NCBI GenBank assembly: GCA_021827245.1
Contig: JAKAWN010000002.1
Location: 1 to 54,001 of the forward strand
DNA from: Acidobacteriota bacterium
GTDB taxonomy: Bacteria; Acidobacteriota; Terriglobia; UBA7540
Reading direction: 5' to 3'
Length of the DNA stretch: 54,001 nucleotides
Shown here piece after piece: positions 34,991-44,885 of the stretch. A model generated the notes under the pieces. The model saw only the letters and a list, made by a program, of their open reading frames with translations, did not search any database and was not told where the DNA came from. Position numbers and translations under genes: made by a program. The stretch's first letter is position 1, and the number at the start of each line of letters is the position of its first letter.

Positions 34991-36036
34991 AAAAGCTTGT
35001 TTGGGTAGGAACACTCTGTATTGTCGCCGGTGCCGCAGCCGGCTGGGCGCCGCACGGCGCAGCCAGCCGCGATCCTCGGCTCACAATGAGCGCCCACCTG
35101 CGGGACGCAAATTCATCGCCAGATGAGGCGGCTGCGACGACCGTCACGCTCGACCCGGATGCAGTGAAGGACATGGGATTGCGTGTGACGGTTCTGAGAG
35201 CGGTGTGGCATGCGCCGCAACTGCGAACGAACGCCGTCGTGCTCTCTCCGCAGAGCCTGGCGACCCTGAGCGCCAACTACTCTACGGACACGAAGGATCT
35301 CGCGGTGTACCGCGCCAACCTTGCGGTCGCGGAAAATGAATACCAACGCCAAAAGGTGCTTTACCGCGAAAACCAAAACACTTCGCTGAAGGCATTCCAG
35401 GCTGCCGAAGGGACCCTCCAGTCGACGCAGGCGCAAGTAGTTGCCGCCCAGCATCAACTTCAACTCGATGCTTTCGCTGCCCAGCAGCAGTGGGGCCCGG
35501 TCGTTGGAAAATGGCTAGTTGATCCCTCGCCAGCACTCCAAAAAATCCTGGGCCAGCAGGAATGGTTCGTCGAGGTAACACTCGGTGCGAGCGATCCTCC
35601 TTCTGCGCCGCGGAAAGTGCAGTTTTCTGCTCCTTCGGGCACAGCGGTCTTCGGGCACCTCATTTCTTCTCTCCCGCAAACCAATCCAGTGATTCAAGGC
35701 TTGAATTTCCTCTACCAAATACCCGCGAGCCCCGGCTTCGCACCGGGATTGAATCTGGTTGCCGAAATGCCCGCCGGCTCGGCGCGAAGGGGAGTGTTGA
35801 TTCCCACATCGGCGGTTGTTTGGTCGCAGGGCGAGGCGTGGGCTTACAAGGAAATCGCTAGCGGACGCTTCGAGCGCTTGACGGTCTCGACTCGTGAGCC
35901 GGTAACAAATGGCTGGTTCGTCACGACTGGCTTTGCGTCAGGCGACCGCGTCGTTACCAGCGCGGCCGAAGAGGTGTTTTCCGTCGAAGCCCAGTCCGCA
36001 GGCGGCAATCAAGGAAAAGAAGGAGATGACGACTGA
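34987..36036 (+). CDS. Periplasmic adaptor (membrane fusion protein) of RND pump
   Basis: ATG at 34987 overlaps the TolC stop; the frame upstream of it is a shadow. The 349-residue protein has an N-terminal signal/anchor (VWVGTLCIVAGAAAGW), a short alpha-helical hairpin (AVYRANLAVAENEYQRQKVL) and beta domains typical of CusB/HlyD adaptors, including GVLIPTSAVVWSQGEAWAY and GFASGDRVVTSAAEEV. It connects the inner membrane pump to the outer membrane channel. The lipoyl half-motifs are less regular than in CusB. Confidence 0.85.
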   Translation: MKKLVWVGTLCIVAGAAAGWAPHGAASRDPRLTMSAHLRDANSSPDEAAATTVTLDPDAVKDMGLRVTVLRAVWHAPQLRTNAVVLSPQSLATLSANYSTDTKDLAVYRANLAVAENEYQRQKVLYRENQNTSLKAFQAAEGTLQSTQAQVVAAQHQLQLDAFAAQQQWGPVVGKWLVDPSPALQKILGQQEWFVEVTLGASDPPSAPRKVQFSAPSGTAVFGHLISSLPQTNPVIQGLNFLYQIPASPGFAPGLNLVAEMPAGSARRGVLIPTSAVVWSQGEAWAYKEIASGRFERLTVSTREPVTNGWFVTTGFASGDRVVTSAAEEVFSVEAQSAGGNQGKEGDDD

Positions 36037-36175
36037 TGCAGCTCCTACAAGTTCTGCCCGTCTGTTCTGACCGGCTTTGCCTCCGGAATCAGCCAATCGT
36101 CCGCGCGGCGAAAGCCGCTGAAGCGAAGCAAGCCGGACCTTCGATTTTTCGACAGGTGCGCCCGGAGGTTGCGTC

Positions 36176-39100
36176 ATGCTGAACCGAATTGTTAGCTGGG
36201 CCCTGCATCGCCGCGGCATTGTCATGATCCTTGCCCTTGTCTTGCTCGGCTACGGCCTGTATTCCCTCACGAAAGCCCAATACGATATCTTGCCCAATTT
36301 CGCGCCCGCTCAGGTCACGATCCGCACGGAGGCGCCGGGCCTTTCCGCCGAGCAGGTGGAAACGCTCGTCACCCAGCAAATCGAAAACGCGATCAATGGC
36401 TCGCCGGGCATTGCCGCCATGCGTTCTACCTCAATTCAGGGATTTTCATCGATTACGGTCGTGTTCCAATTCACCACGCACATCTACCGCATCCGCGAAA
36501 TCCTCGCGCAACGGTTGGTCGGCATCAGCTCGATTCTGCCCCCGGGCGTTCAAACCCCGATTTTGTCTCCTCCCACTTCGTCGGCGGGCACGGTGATGAC
36601 CGTTGCGCTCACATCGCGCGTGCATTCCTTGATGGATGTGCAGACCGCGGCCTATTGGTTAGTCCGCCCGCACCTGCTCGCCGCGCCGGGCGTTGCGAAT
36701 ATCGCCGTCTTTGGTCGTGATGTTCGACAGATGCAAATCCAATACGATCCCGAGAAACTCGTCCAGCATCACCTCACTGTCACTGATCTTCTTGTGGCCG
36801 CCCAGCGCGCGACCGGCGTTGCGGGCGCTGGCTTTATCGACACACCTAATCAGCGGCTGGTCCTTCAAACTCAGGGTCAAACCACCGATCCGCAGCCCAT
36901 CGCCAACACGGTTCTCGCGCGCATCAGCGGCCGAAATGTCACTATCGGTGATGTGGCGCGCGTTGTTGCGGCACCTGCTCCTTCTATCGGTGCCGCTACA
37001 ATCGATGGCCAGCCTTGCGTTCTGCTGGTGATTTCCAGCCAGCCCGGCGTCAACACCCTGGCCATCACCTCACGACTCAACCAGGCACTGGCTGAGCTGC
37101 AACCCGCCTTGGCGGCCGAGAGTATCACCCTTCACACGAATCTTTTTCGTCCCGCGAGCTTCGTATTGATCGCCCTGCACGCTATTCGGAGCGCGCTGCT
37201 GATGGGCGCGATTCTCGTCATCATCGTTCTTTTTCTTTTCCTATTTGATCTGCGCACCGCAGCGATTTCGTGCACGGCCATCCCACTTTCCCTGCTCACA
37301 GCAACCCTGGTTCTCTCGTATCTCGGATATAGCCTGAATGTAATGACGCTGGGTGGTCTAGCCATCGCCATCGGCGAAGTGGTGGATGACGCCGTGATTG
37401 ATGTCGAAAATATCCTGCGCCGATTGCGGGAAAACCGCGCATCGGCCTCGCCCCAGCCTATTCTGCGAGTGGTGCTCGACGCCTCACTCGAAGTGCGAAG
37501 CGCCGTGGTTTACGCCACTTTCGCCGTGGTTCTGGTATTCCTGCCCGTGCTCGCGATTTCCGGTCTCGCCGGCCGCATCTTCGCTCCATTAGGCGTGGCC
37601 TATATTTTTTCGATTCTGGCCTCGCTAGGCGTGGCACTGACCGTGACGCCAGCGATGTGCTTTTTGCTTCTCGGCGAGCGGGAACTACCTCCGCACGATC
37701 CACCGTTTATGGCGCTGGCGAAGCGGATTTACCGTCCGCTGCTCGGAGCGGTCGAAAGATGGCCGCGCGTTGTGATTGCGGGTGTGGCTGTGATGATCGT
37801 TGGCGCGCTCCTGCTCCTGCCGCGCCTGCGTACTTCTTTTATTCCTCAGCTCCAAGGAGGCTATTACATCATTCATTTTCAGGAAGCTCCCGGCGCTTCT
37901 CTGGGGGAAACGCTTCGCATCGGCACTCGGATTACAAAAGCCGTCTTGGAGCTTCCGTTCGTTCAGGTGGTCACGCAGCGCGCCGGCCGCGGGGAATTGG
38001 CCGCGGAAGCTCGCGGCGTGAACGCAAGCGAAATCGATATCAAGGTGAATCCTTCCTACTCCGATCCTGCGGCCATTCCAGGGCAGCTTCGCAAAGTTGC
38101 GGAAAAGTTTCCGGGACTTGCCATATCCACGGAAACCTTCCTTACCGAAAGATTCCACGAAATTCTTTCCGGATTTACCCAGCAGGTGGTGGTCCAAGCA
38201 ACCGGCAACAACCTCAACGCGCTCGATACGGCAGCCGCGGAGATCGCCGCTACGCTCCGGAAAATTCCCGGCGCCACGAGCGTTCAGATCAAGGCGCCGC
38301 CCTCGATGCCGCAAATCGAAGTTGACGTTCGCCGCCGCGCCGCCGAGCGCTGGGGCCTCGATCCGGTTCAAGTGCTGCAGGCCGTTTCTACGGCGTATCA
38401 GGGCGCCGACGTCGGCAGAATTTTCCAGGGCAACCAAGTTTTCAACGTGGCGGTTTGGCTTGCTCCCAACGAGCGCAACAGCGTCGCCGACATATCTTCA
38501 CTGCCATTGCGCACTCCTGACGGCAACTACGTCTCGCTCGGACAAGTCGCGCGCGTCTACGCCGATTCGGGCCGCTACATGATTTATCACCAAGGCGGCC
38601 GACGCGTGCAGCCGGTCACTTGCGACGTCACCGGGCGAAACGTCGCATCGTTCGTGGCGGAGGCACGAAGCCGCATCGCCCAGATTCACCTGCCGCCGGG
38701 CGTTTACGCTCAGTTCGTGAGCACGGCGGCCGCGGCGGCGCAGGCCCGCCGCGATCTGCTCGTGCATTCGATTCTGGCCGCAATCGGCATCATTTTGCTG
38801 CTCTCGATTGTGCTGGCCAATTACCGCAATCTTCTACTGGTGCTCTTGAATTTGCCTTTCGCGCTCGTGGGAGGCGTGCTGGCCGCATGGCTGTTTACCG
38901 ACCGCACGCTATCGCTTGGCTCGCTCGTTGGTTTTGTGACGCTTTTCGGTATCACGATGCGCAACGCCATCATGCTCATTTCACATTACGAGCACTTGGT
39001 CAGCGTGGAGGGCATGGAGTGGGGCCGCGAGGCGGCTATCCGCGGCGCTCTCGAACGCCTCTCGCCGATCCTGATGACCGCGTTGGTCACGGGTCTCGGC

Positions 39101-39265
39101 CTGCTGCCGCTCGCGCTCGCCAGCGGCCGGGCCGGTGCCGAGATTGAAGGCCCAATGGCCGTCGTGATTCTGGGTGGCCTACTCACCTCAACCGCGCTGA
39201 ATCTGCTGGTTCTGCCCACCCTTTCCTTGCGCTTCGGTCATTTTGAACCACGTAAGGGCTTATAG
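36176..39265 (+). CDS. Heavy-metal RND efflux pump, CusA/CzcA-like
   Basis: The 1029-residue protein has the 12-helix RND layout. The N-terminus (VSWALHRRGIVMILALVLL, then APGLSAEQVETLVTQQIENA) is typical of the heavy-metal efflux branch, and helix 4 has the acidic motif GEVVDDAVIDVENILRRLRE used for proton relay. A second set of helices starts near residue 865. It would export monovalent or divalent metals from the periplasm through the adaptor and channel encoded upstream. A 139-bp gap separates it from the adaptor gene. Confidence 0.95.
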   Translation: MLNRIVSWALHRRGIVMILALVLLGYGLYSLTKAQYDILPNFAPAQVTIRTEAPGLSAEQVETLVTQQIENAINGSPGIAAMRSTSIQGFSSITVVFQFTTHIYRIREILAQRLVGISSILPPGVQTPILSPPTSSAGTVMTVALTSRVHSLMDVQTAAYWLVRPHLLAAPGVANIAVFGRDVRQMQIQYDPEKLVQHHLTVTDLLVAAQRATGVAGAGFIDTPNQRLVLQTQGQTTDPQPIANTVLARISGRNVTIGDVARVVAAPAPSIGAATIDGQPCVLLVISSQPGVNTLAITSRLNQALAELQPALAAESITLHTNLFRPASFVLIALHAIRSALLMGAILVIIVLFLFLFDLRTAAISCTAIPLSLLTATLVLSYLGYSLNVMTLGGLAIAIGEVVDDAVIDVENILRRLRENRASASPQPILRVVLDASLEVRSAVVYATFAVVLVFLPVLAISGLAGRIFAPLGVAYIFSILASLGVALTVTPAMCFLLLGERELPPHDPPFMALAKRIYRPLLGAVERWPRVVIAGVAVMIVGALLLLPRLRTSFIPQLQGGYYIIHFQEAPGASLGETLRIGTRITKAVLELPFVQVVTQRAGRGELAAEARGVNASEIDIKVNPSYSDPAAIPGQLRKVAEKFPGLAISTETFLTERFHEILSGFTQQVVVQATGNNLNALDTAAAEIAATLRKIPGATSVQIKAPPSMPQIEVDVRRRAAERWGLDPVQVLQAVSTAYQGADVGRIFQGNQVFNVAVWLAPNERNSVADISSLPLRTPDGNYVSLGQVARVYADSGRYMIYHQGGRRVQPVTCDVTGRNVASFVAEARSRIAQIHLPPGVYAQFVSTAAAAAQARRDLLVHSILAAIGIILLLSIVLANYRNLLLVLLNLPFALVGGVLAAWLFTDRTLSLGSLVGFVTLFGITMRNAIMLISHYEHLVSVEGMEWGREAAIRGALERLSPILMTALVTGLGLLPLALASGRAGAEIEGPMAVVILGGLLTSTALNLLVLPTLSLRFGHFEPRKGL

Positions 39266-39453
39266 CGGAGCTTCTTTACTTCGGCTCGAAGGCAGGGCGC
39301 TGGAAGTGCGTGTCGTAGCTGCGCTGTAGGCGGGCAGCGTCATCTGTTCGAATATAATACGGGACCGGCTCGAGCTTATGGTCTAGCGCACGCAGCCCTG
39401 GGCACCGCAGCCAAGCTATTTAAAAACGCGAGCGAGGGCTCGCCATTTCACCC

Positions 39454-40302
39454 ATGTTTTGGAGGGACATTCCCACAGTTCGTCGCCGGACTCTGGTGTG
39501 GCCACGGGAGCACGGAGCGTGGGGAATTCTCTCAGTCGCTCTCGTCACGGGCGCCGCAGCAGGCTTTTCGTCATTGGCCACCCTACCCCAATTGCTGTGG
39601 CTGGCGTTCGCTGCAACGGCTGCTTTCTCCCTGCGCACTCCGCTTGAGAACAGCTTGCCCGCTTCCCCATTCCGTGCGCGTAACCGTGCCGAATGGCGAT
39701 GGCTGACTTCAGCCATGGTCGTGTACACGTTTGCATGTGCCTTTGCAGTGGGAATGCTTTGGCACGAGGGAGTGCTGCGACTCATATGGAAACCGGCGAT
39801 CGTTGCAGGTGCATTGTTCGCGCTGCAAGCCATGGTCAAGCGTGCTGGTCACGCTGGTCGCCTGCCGAGTGAGATCATCGGCGCCTTCGGCCTGGCTCTG
39901 GTGGCCTTGGCCTCGTGGACTGTGGCCGCGGGCCGGTTCGATTTCGAGGCCATCACCCTGTGGCTCATTAACGGGCTGTTCGCCACCAATCAAATTCTAT
40001 ACGTTCAACTTCGCATCCGTGAGGTACGGGACCCGAAGGAGGCGTCGTATTTCGGCAGCAAACTACTCTTCCTCGTTGGTGAAGTCGTGACCGTCTTGAT
40101 TCTGTTCGCCGCTTGGCGGGCCCGTCTGTTGCCCTGGTTTGCTCTCCTAGCCTTTTTGCCCATCCTCGTCCGTGGGGGCGCATGGTCGTTCAGACGCCGC
40201 ACTCAGCCACTACAGATTCACCGTCTGGGCAAAAGCGAGTTAGCTCATGCCATATTGTTTGGGCTGCTTGTAATCCTCAGTTTCCGTCTGCGCGTTCTAT
40301 AG
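39454..40302 (+). CDS. YwiC-like polytopic membrane protein
   Basis: The 282-residue protein has about eight helices and the N-terminal motif WPREHGAWGILSVALVTG characteristic of the YwiC family, plus SYFGSKLLFLVGEVVTVL. The family's role is unknown; some members sit near nitrate or metal genes. It closes the plus-strand cassette, 188 bp after the RND pump. Confidence 0.8.
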   Translation: MFWRDIPTVRRRTLVWPREHGAWGILSVALVTGAAAGFSSLATLPQLLWLAFAATAAFSLRTPLENSLPASPFRARNRAEWRWLTSAMVVYTFACAFAVGMLWHEGVLRLIWKPAIVAGALFALQAMVKRAGHAGRLPSEIIGAFGLALVALASWTVAAGRFDFEAITLWLINGLFATNQILYVQLRIREVRDPKEASYFGSKLLFLVGEVVTVLILFAAWRARLLPWFALLAFLPILVRGGAWSFRRRTQPLQIHRLGKSELAHAILFGLLVILSFRLRVL

Positions 40303-40416
40303 CAACAACCACATTGATTCATTGCGACCGAGACGTCTTTCCAAACCAGCTTGTGAGCATCTCTTTCACAACAGGCATGAGCCTAGTCGGATCCCGAGGG
40401 GAAGCCCCCAAAAAGG

Positions 40417-41667
40417 TCAGAAGAGAAATCCCTCGTCCGAAATCGATCTCTCGGGTGATCCAGCAACTGAGGAACGAATTGTGGATCCCAAAGTTTCCTT
40501 TCTCCTGGTTTCCTCACCCGTTCCGTTTGGCCGCGCCGCCTCGCTGCGTGGGCAGGACTGGTCACCCAGGCCATCAAGTTCGCTCAATAGCTCTGCTTCG
40601 AGGCCAGCAAGCTTTCCCGCCCATTGGCCCAGCTTCATCTTGGTCTTGGCCTCGTTATATCCGAGTCGCCGTGCCAAGTCGCAAATCCTCGCGACCTGTT
40701 CGTCTTCCTCGGTTGGCCCGTTCGGTGAATCCACGGGCTCACTCAGTGCCGAGTCACCGTCCGGATAGAACTCGCCGGCAATCTCCTCGGCCCGTTCTTC
40801 CTCGGGTTCGCGCACTGCGTATTGCATTTCCCGGCTCAAATCGGTAGCACCCTCGCTTTGGTCCACGCTCTTGACGGGCCCAGCCGGGCTGGGGATGAAT
40901 CCGGGAATGCCCGCCGCGCTCATTTCGAGACTGAGGATGTAAACGACGGATGTGTGCCTGCTCCCGTTCCGATCGCTGTACCAGATCTTCTCAGGGGTGG
41001 CCCTGAGCACTGCTTTCATCCCGGTCAATCGGCCCCCATTGAAGCGGCGGATTTGCATCAGCCCGTTCGACAGGTTCCGAATTGAACGATAACTGCTCGT
41101 ATGGAGCCGGCACACGGCTCCCAGTGCGGGGAGCTTCTCCAGGATGAAATAGAGGTCGCCTGAAGGCTTGCAATCGCCCCGCTCGAGATCGGGGCAACCG
41201 TCGCCGCAAGGTTGGACCGGCTGGCCTTTCTTTGGCCCCTCCGTGTATTTGTAATTGCCCGGCCATGGCTCGCCTTCCGGGTGCTTTTGCGTTCGTCGGA
41301 CCGCCCGCATCTCGTACTTCGGCCCGTTACCGTTCACGATCTGAACCAGGTCTCCGTGGCACTTGCAACCAGCTGTGGTCCACAGTGCATATTCGGTCCG
41401 GAGAACCTCCCTTGGATCGTCATTCAGGAAAATGATTCCCAGTTCCGTCGGTTCCTCGCCGTAGAGCTTGGCGATCTCCGGAGCCGGGTCCCAAACCACT
41501 TCCTGCCCCCGGAGCGTTTTCCGCTTGAAAACAAAATGGTCGAGCTTGCGCGGATGCCCGTTTTGGCTCCCTGGCTCCGGTCCTTCGCCGATGGCCACTT
41601 TGACCCTCACCGGCAGTTTCTCCAGAGCTGTACCGTTTTCGTCATGCGTCAATCCGAGAATGCCCAT
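40417..41667 (-). CDS. Putative recombination directionality factor (phage Gp3-like) protein
   Basis: ATG at 41667 has GAAGGAG upstream; the frame before it is unsupported. The 416-residue protein follows the Gp3-like order: an N-terminal PVRVKVAIGEG and LDHFVFKRK, then FLNDDPREVLRTEYALW, a Cys cluster (CKCHGDLVQI; CPDLERGDCKPSG) and LPALGAVCRLHTSSYRSIRN. Gp3-like proteins bind a serine integrase and switch it to excision. A serine recombinase gene lies 18 kb away at 20837. The C-terminal 150 residues are acidic and not part of the core. Family assignment is from pattern memory. Confidence 0.5.
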   Translation of the reverse strand: MGILGLTHDENGTALEKLPVRVKVAIGEGPEPGSQNGHPRKLDHFVFKRKTLRGQEVVWDPAPEIAKLYGEEPTELGIIFLNDDPREVLRTEYALWTTAGCKCHGDLVQIVNGNGPKYEMRAVRRTQKHPEGEPWPGNYKYTEGPKKGQPVQPCGDGCPDLERGDCKPSGDLYFILEKLPALGAVCRLHTSSYRSIRNLSNGLMQIRRFNGGRLTGMKAVLRATPEKIWYSDRNGSRHTSVVYILSLEMSAAGIPGFIPSPAGPVKSVDQSEGATDLSREMQYAVREPEEERAEEIAGEFYPDGDSALSEPVDSPNGPTEEDEQVARICDLARRLGYNEAKTKMKLGQWAGKLAGLEAELLSELDGLGDQSCPRSEAARPNGTGEETRRKETLGSTIRSSVAGSPERSISDEGFLF

Positions 41668-41745
41668 TGAGTTTTCTCCTTCTGCTTGGGATCTCTTCAT
41701 CTTGTAGGCCGTAAACTGAAGTTCTCGGCGGGAATGCGAGCCCGG

Positions 41746-44076
41746 TCAGAAAAGGGTGAGCTGCCCTTCGGCTGTGATTGTTGGGCCACTCCTCTGACTC
41801 TCCCGGTAGGCCGGCTGCAAGGACACACTCAGCGCCGTATCCTGACCTGGCACGATCGGGTCAGTTTCCGGAAGGGAAGGCAGATCTTTCGCAGTTTCCA
41901 CTTCTGCTTCCAAGGGCTCAGAAGCCTTCACACCGAATACCTCTTCCTGCTTCTTCTGAAGGGCTGACCAAATCGAATCGGCGCGCTCTCCGATCCCCTT
42001 CTCCGTTACCAACTCGCGCGCCATCGCCATCAGCATGTCATCATCGTCGTTTATGGCTTGCAGCCCTTCCGATGAGAACTTGCCCTCCATGGCCAGCGAC
42101 ACCAGGAGCTTCTTTCCCATGAGCCGCAGACATGTCTCCTGCATCGTCTCGGCGTAATGGAGGAACTTCACCTTGACTGGTGCTCGTTGTCCAATCCGCC
42201 AACTTCTCCGACTCGCCTGCCGCAGGACGTAGATCGAGTAGCCGGTCTCGTAAAACAGGATCGTGGGAAACTCGATCAGATCCAGCCCCGTCTGAACCAG
42301 TTTCGGGTGACAAATCACTGCCTGCACCCCGGCCCGGAGTTGCCGCTCGTACCACACCTCCCGCGCCTCCGGCGGCACTTCCGTCGTGAGCACGGCCACC
42401 CGGATCCCGGCGTCGCTGAGGATGCACTCCAGTCGGCGCGTCACATCGCGCTTCTGCGTGTAGACGGCATAGATCTGGCAGCGTCGCCCGCGCCCGAGTT
42501 CCGCCTTCACCTCCTCCACCAGCCGGCGCTCCTTCGCGTAGATGCGTTCCTCGGCCAGGTCCTCCGTCTCCGCGATGAGGAACTTCTCTCGCCGCTGGGT
42601 CTCGGGGTCATATTCCCAGCCAAACAGATTCCCCAGGCCGAACGGCCGGTCTGGATAGAGCAGCAGGGCGTTCAGCGCCACGCTCATCACCGACTGATTC
42701 CCACGATGCTCCTTCAGCGCGGCTTTCACGTCCTCTTCAAGTCTTTTGTAGGCCTCCTTCAACGGAGGATCCATCTCCACACTGACGACCTCTTCACGGT
42801 AAGGCGGCAGCGCCTCCGAGATGTCTTCGAGCGAAATGAACGCTCCCAGGCTCATCAGGAACCGACCAAAGAGCAACGGCGAGGCACCCGGCCGTCGGCG
42901 CACACGCTTCGTCACGCGCGCCTCCGAGCACGCGTTGTCCGTCGGTTCGATCACTGTCACCTTCTCCAACAACCCATAGGTCTCCGTGAACGCCCGCACG
43001 CCCGCTTCGCCGTACTCGAACCCTTCCTGGACCATCTTGGCCGGCTCGAGCCGGAAGAGGATGTTGAACACCTCGTCGGCGTACCCTCCGAGCAGAGTCC
43101 CGGTCAGAACCACGGTGTGCCGCGCGCATGCCGCCAGCGTCCCCAGCGCGTTTCCCTGCGCGGTATCCCCCTTCAGCTCGTGCACCTCATCGGCGATGGC
43201 GTAGTCGAAGAAATCGGGCATGTAGCGGCCGATGAAATCCACCGGAGCGAAGCGCCTAGTTTTCGTCCCATCGGCCTGCCACAACGCGCTATAGAGAACC
43301 CGCCTAGCCTTGCGTGAGTCGTCGCCGTTCCGGCGGTCCAGAATCTCGCTCAGCTTGGCCTTCTTGAAGTCCGCGCGCAGAAGCCGCTCTCCGTCCTCTC
43401 CCAGGTAGATGGGGCAACCACTGTCCGGATTGACGACGCTTCCTTGGTAGCGCCCGCTCTCTGCGACTCCATACGCGTGCCGCCAGAAATAGCTGAGCTT
43501 CCCTCGATCGCGCCCCACGATGAAAAGAGCCGGCAACCGACAGATGGAATCCCAGCGTCCGCGGGCCGTCTGGGCGGTCCTTCGCAACCGCAACTCGGTC
43601 AGCGTGGTGCGCAACCCTTCGCGCATGATGCGGCCATTTCGCAGTTTGAGCTCGTTGACCCCGGCATGGCCGTTCGCGCTCGTTCGCGTACGCAGCCCGT
43701 CGATGAGGAACACCCGTACTCTAGGAAGGGTTCGAAACGCCTCCCGTGCCCACTTTTCAACCAATTGAGGCGGCACCATCGCCAATGCAGTGAACGGCCC
43801 CCCAGCACTGTGGACGTGCGCCGCCGCAAGGGAGATCAGCGTCTTCCCGGTCCCGCATTCCGCGATCACCGCCGCTGCGCGGGCTTGTTTCCAGCGCTTC
43901 ACCACGCCCATGATGGCGAGGGTCTGAGCGGGGAACGGTCTCCGCAGCAGTTGCCCGAGCAGCGGTGATGGCGGATCTTCGACGCCCTGCAAGGGCGGGT
44001 AGCTCCGGAGAATCCGATCCGCTAGCGCTACTGCATTCATTCTGAGGTAGTCGTTAATGTCGTTCGGTAACTGCAT
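41746..44076 (-). CDS. SNF2-like DEAD/DEAH helicase of the mobile region
   Basis: ATG at 44076 with GGAGGAAGG upstream replaces the longer frame. The 776-residue protein has Walker A (VIAECGTGKTLISLAAAH, near residue 90), motif II DEVH (YAIADEVHELKG), motif III VVLTGTLLGG, and C-terminal motifs QTGLDLIEF and QASRRSWRIGQ, the SNF2 signature. It may act in element DNA metabolism or transfer. It is followed by the Gp3-like gene after 78 bp, so the two are probably one operon. Confidence 0.88.
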   Translation of the reverse strand: MQLPNDINDYLRMNAVALADRILRSYPPLQGVEDPPSPLLGQLLRRPFPAQTLAIMGVVKRWKQARAAAVIAECGTGKTLISLAAAHVHSAGGPFTALAMVPPQLVEKWAREAFRTLPRVRVFLIDGLRTRTSANGHAGVNELKLRNGRIMREGLRTTLTELRLRRTAQTARGRWDSICRLPALFIVGRDRGKLSYFWRHAYGVAESGRYQGSVVNPDSGCPIYLGEDGERLLRADFKKAKLSEILDRRNGDDSRKARRVLYSALWQADGTKTRRFAPVDFIGRYMPDFFDYAIADEVHELKGDTAQGNALGTLAACARHTVVLTGTLLGGYADEVFNILFRLEPAKMVQEGFEYGEAGVRAFTETYGLLEKVTVIEPTDNACSEARVTKRVRRRPGASPLLFGRFLMSLGAFISLEDISEALPPYREEVVSVEMDPPLKEAYKRLEEDVKAALKEHRGNQSVMSVALNALLLYPDRPFGLGNLFGWEYDPETQRREKFLIAETEDLAEERIYAKERRLVEEVKAELGRGRRCQIYAVYTQKRDVTRRLECILSDAGIRVAVLTTEVPPEAREVWYERQLRAGVQAVICHPKLVQTGLDLIEFPTILFYETGYSIYVLRQASRRSWRIGQRAPVKVKFLHYAETMQETCLRLMGKKLLVSLAMEGKFSSEGLQAINDDDDMLMAMARELVTEKGIGERADSIWSALQKKQEEVFGVKASEPLEAEVETAKDLPSLPETDPIVPGQDTALSVSLQPAYRESQRSGPTITAEGQLTLF

Positions 44077-44137
44077 GGTTCCTTCCTCCTGGCTGGAAAT
44101 ATCGGAAGCCCATCGCGTAAACGCCCACCCGTTGCTG

Positions 44138-44177
44138 TTGACAAACGCCATCGGAAGTATTTCAATGCACAATTGAA
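44138..44177 (+). promoter_or_regulatory. Promoter and operator of the ArsR-rhodanese cassette
   Basis: TTGACA (44138-44143) and TTCAAT (44161-44166) are 17 bp apart. A palindrome TTCAAT-N5-ATTGAA (44161-44166/44172-44177) covers the -10, a site where an ArsR-type repressor would block RNA polymerase. The ATG follows 6 bp later, so the leader is very short. Confidence 0.7.
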
Positions 44178-44183
44178 TACTTT

Positions 44184-44885
44184 ATGAAATCACCGCACCC
44201 GAAAAAGGCTGTTTACGAACAGCTCTCAAGGATTGGCAAGGCCGTTGCCAGCCCGCCCCGGCTGGAATTGCTGGACCTGCTCTGTCAGGGGCCACGTACG
44301 GTCGAGACTCTGGCCCGAGAAGCCGGCCTCAGCTTCGCCAACTGCTCCCAGCATCTGCATGTATTGCATCGAGCAAGGTTGGTTGAGGCAGAGAAAGAGG
44401 GCTTGTATGTAACCTATCGCTTAGCGGATTTGGCCGTCTGTGAATTCTTCCGGAGCCTGCGAATCCTGGGCGAGCGCCGGCTCGCAGAAATCGAGTTGCT
44501 GCTCAACCAGTTTCGCGACAACCGAGAATTACTCGAACCCGTCGAGATGAGGGCGCTGCTACGCCGAATCCGCCGGGGAGAAGTGACGGTTTTAGACGTG
44601 CGTCCTGCCGAGGAGTACCGCGCTGGACACATACCGGGGGCAGTATCCGTGCCGCTCAAAGATCTGAAGGTTTATCTGCCAAGACTTCCCCGAGGTCAAG
44701 AGATCGTGGCCTACTGTCGCGGACCGTACTGCGTGTTGGCCAAGGAAGCTGTCCAGGTCCTCCGGGCAAAGGGGTTTGAGGCCCGGCGCATGGAATATGG
44801 AATTCCCGATTGGCGTGCGGAGGGACTTCCCCTGGCGAAAGGCGCAGAGCCGGGGCGCAGGGTACCGATTGGGAGGGCCAAATGA
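44184..44885 (+). CDS. ArsR-type repressor fused to a rhodanese domain
   Basis: Residues 1-100 form the ArsR winged HTH (LELLDLLCQGPRTVETLARE, ...FANCSQHLHVLHRARLVEAE). Residues about 130-225 are a rhodanese (VTVLDVRPAEEYRAGHIPGA; active-site loop EIVAYCRGPYC with Cys). Fusions like this sense persulfides/sulfane sulfur or thiophilic oxyanions. It should repress its own operon and be released by modification of the rhodanese cysteine. Its stop overlaps the next start (ATGA). Confidence 0.9.
   Translation: MKSPHPKKAVYEQLSRIGKAVASPPRLELLDLLCQGPRTVETLAREAGLSFANCSQHLHVLHRARLVEAEKEGLYVTYRLADLAVCEFFRSLRILGERRLAEIELLLNQFRDNRELLEPVEMRALLRRIRRGEVTVLDVRPAEEYRAGHIPGAVSVPLKDLKVYLPRLPRGQEIVAYCRGPYCVLAKEAVQVLRAKGFEARRMEYGIPDWRAEGLPLAKGAEPGRRVPIGRAK

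Noticed and set aside
42157..43317. 386-codon plus-strand frame over the helicase
   Set aside because: Shadow of the helicase, whose motifs are complete on the other strand.
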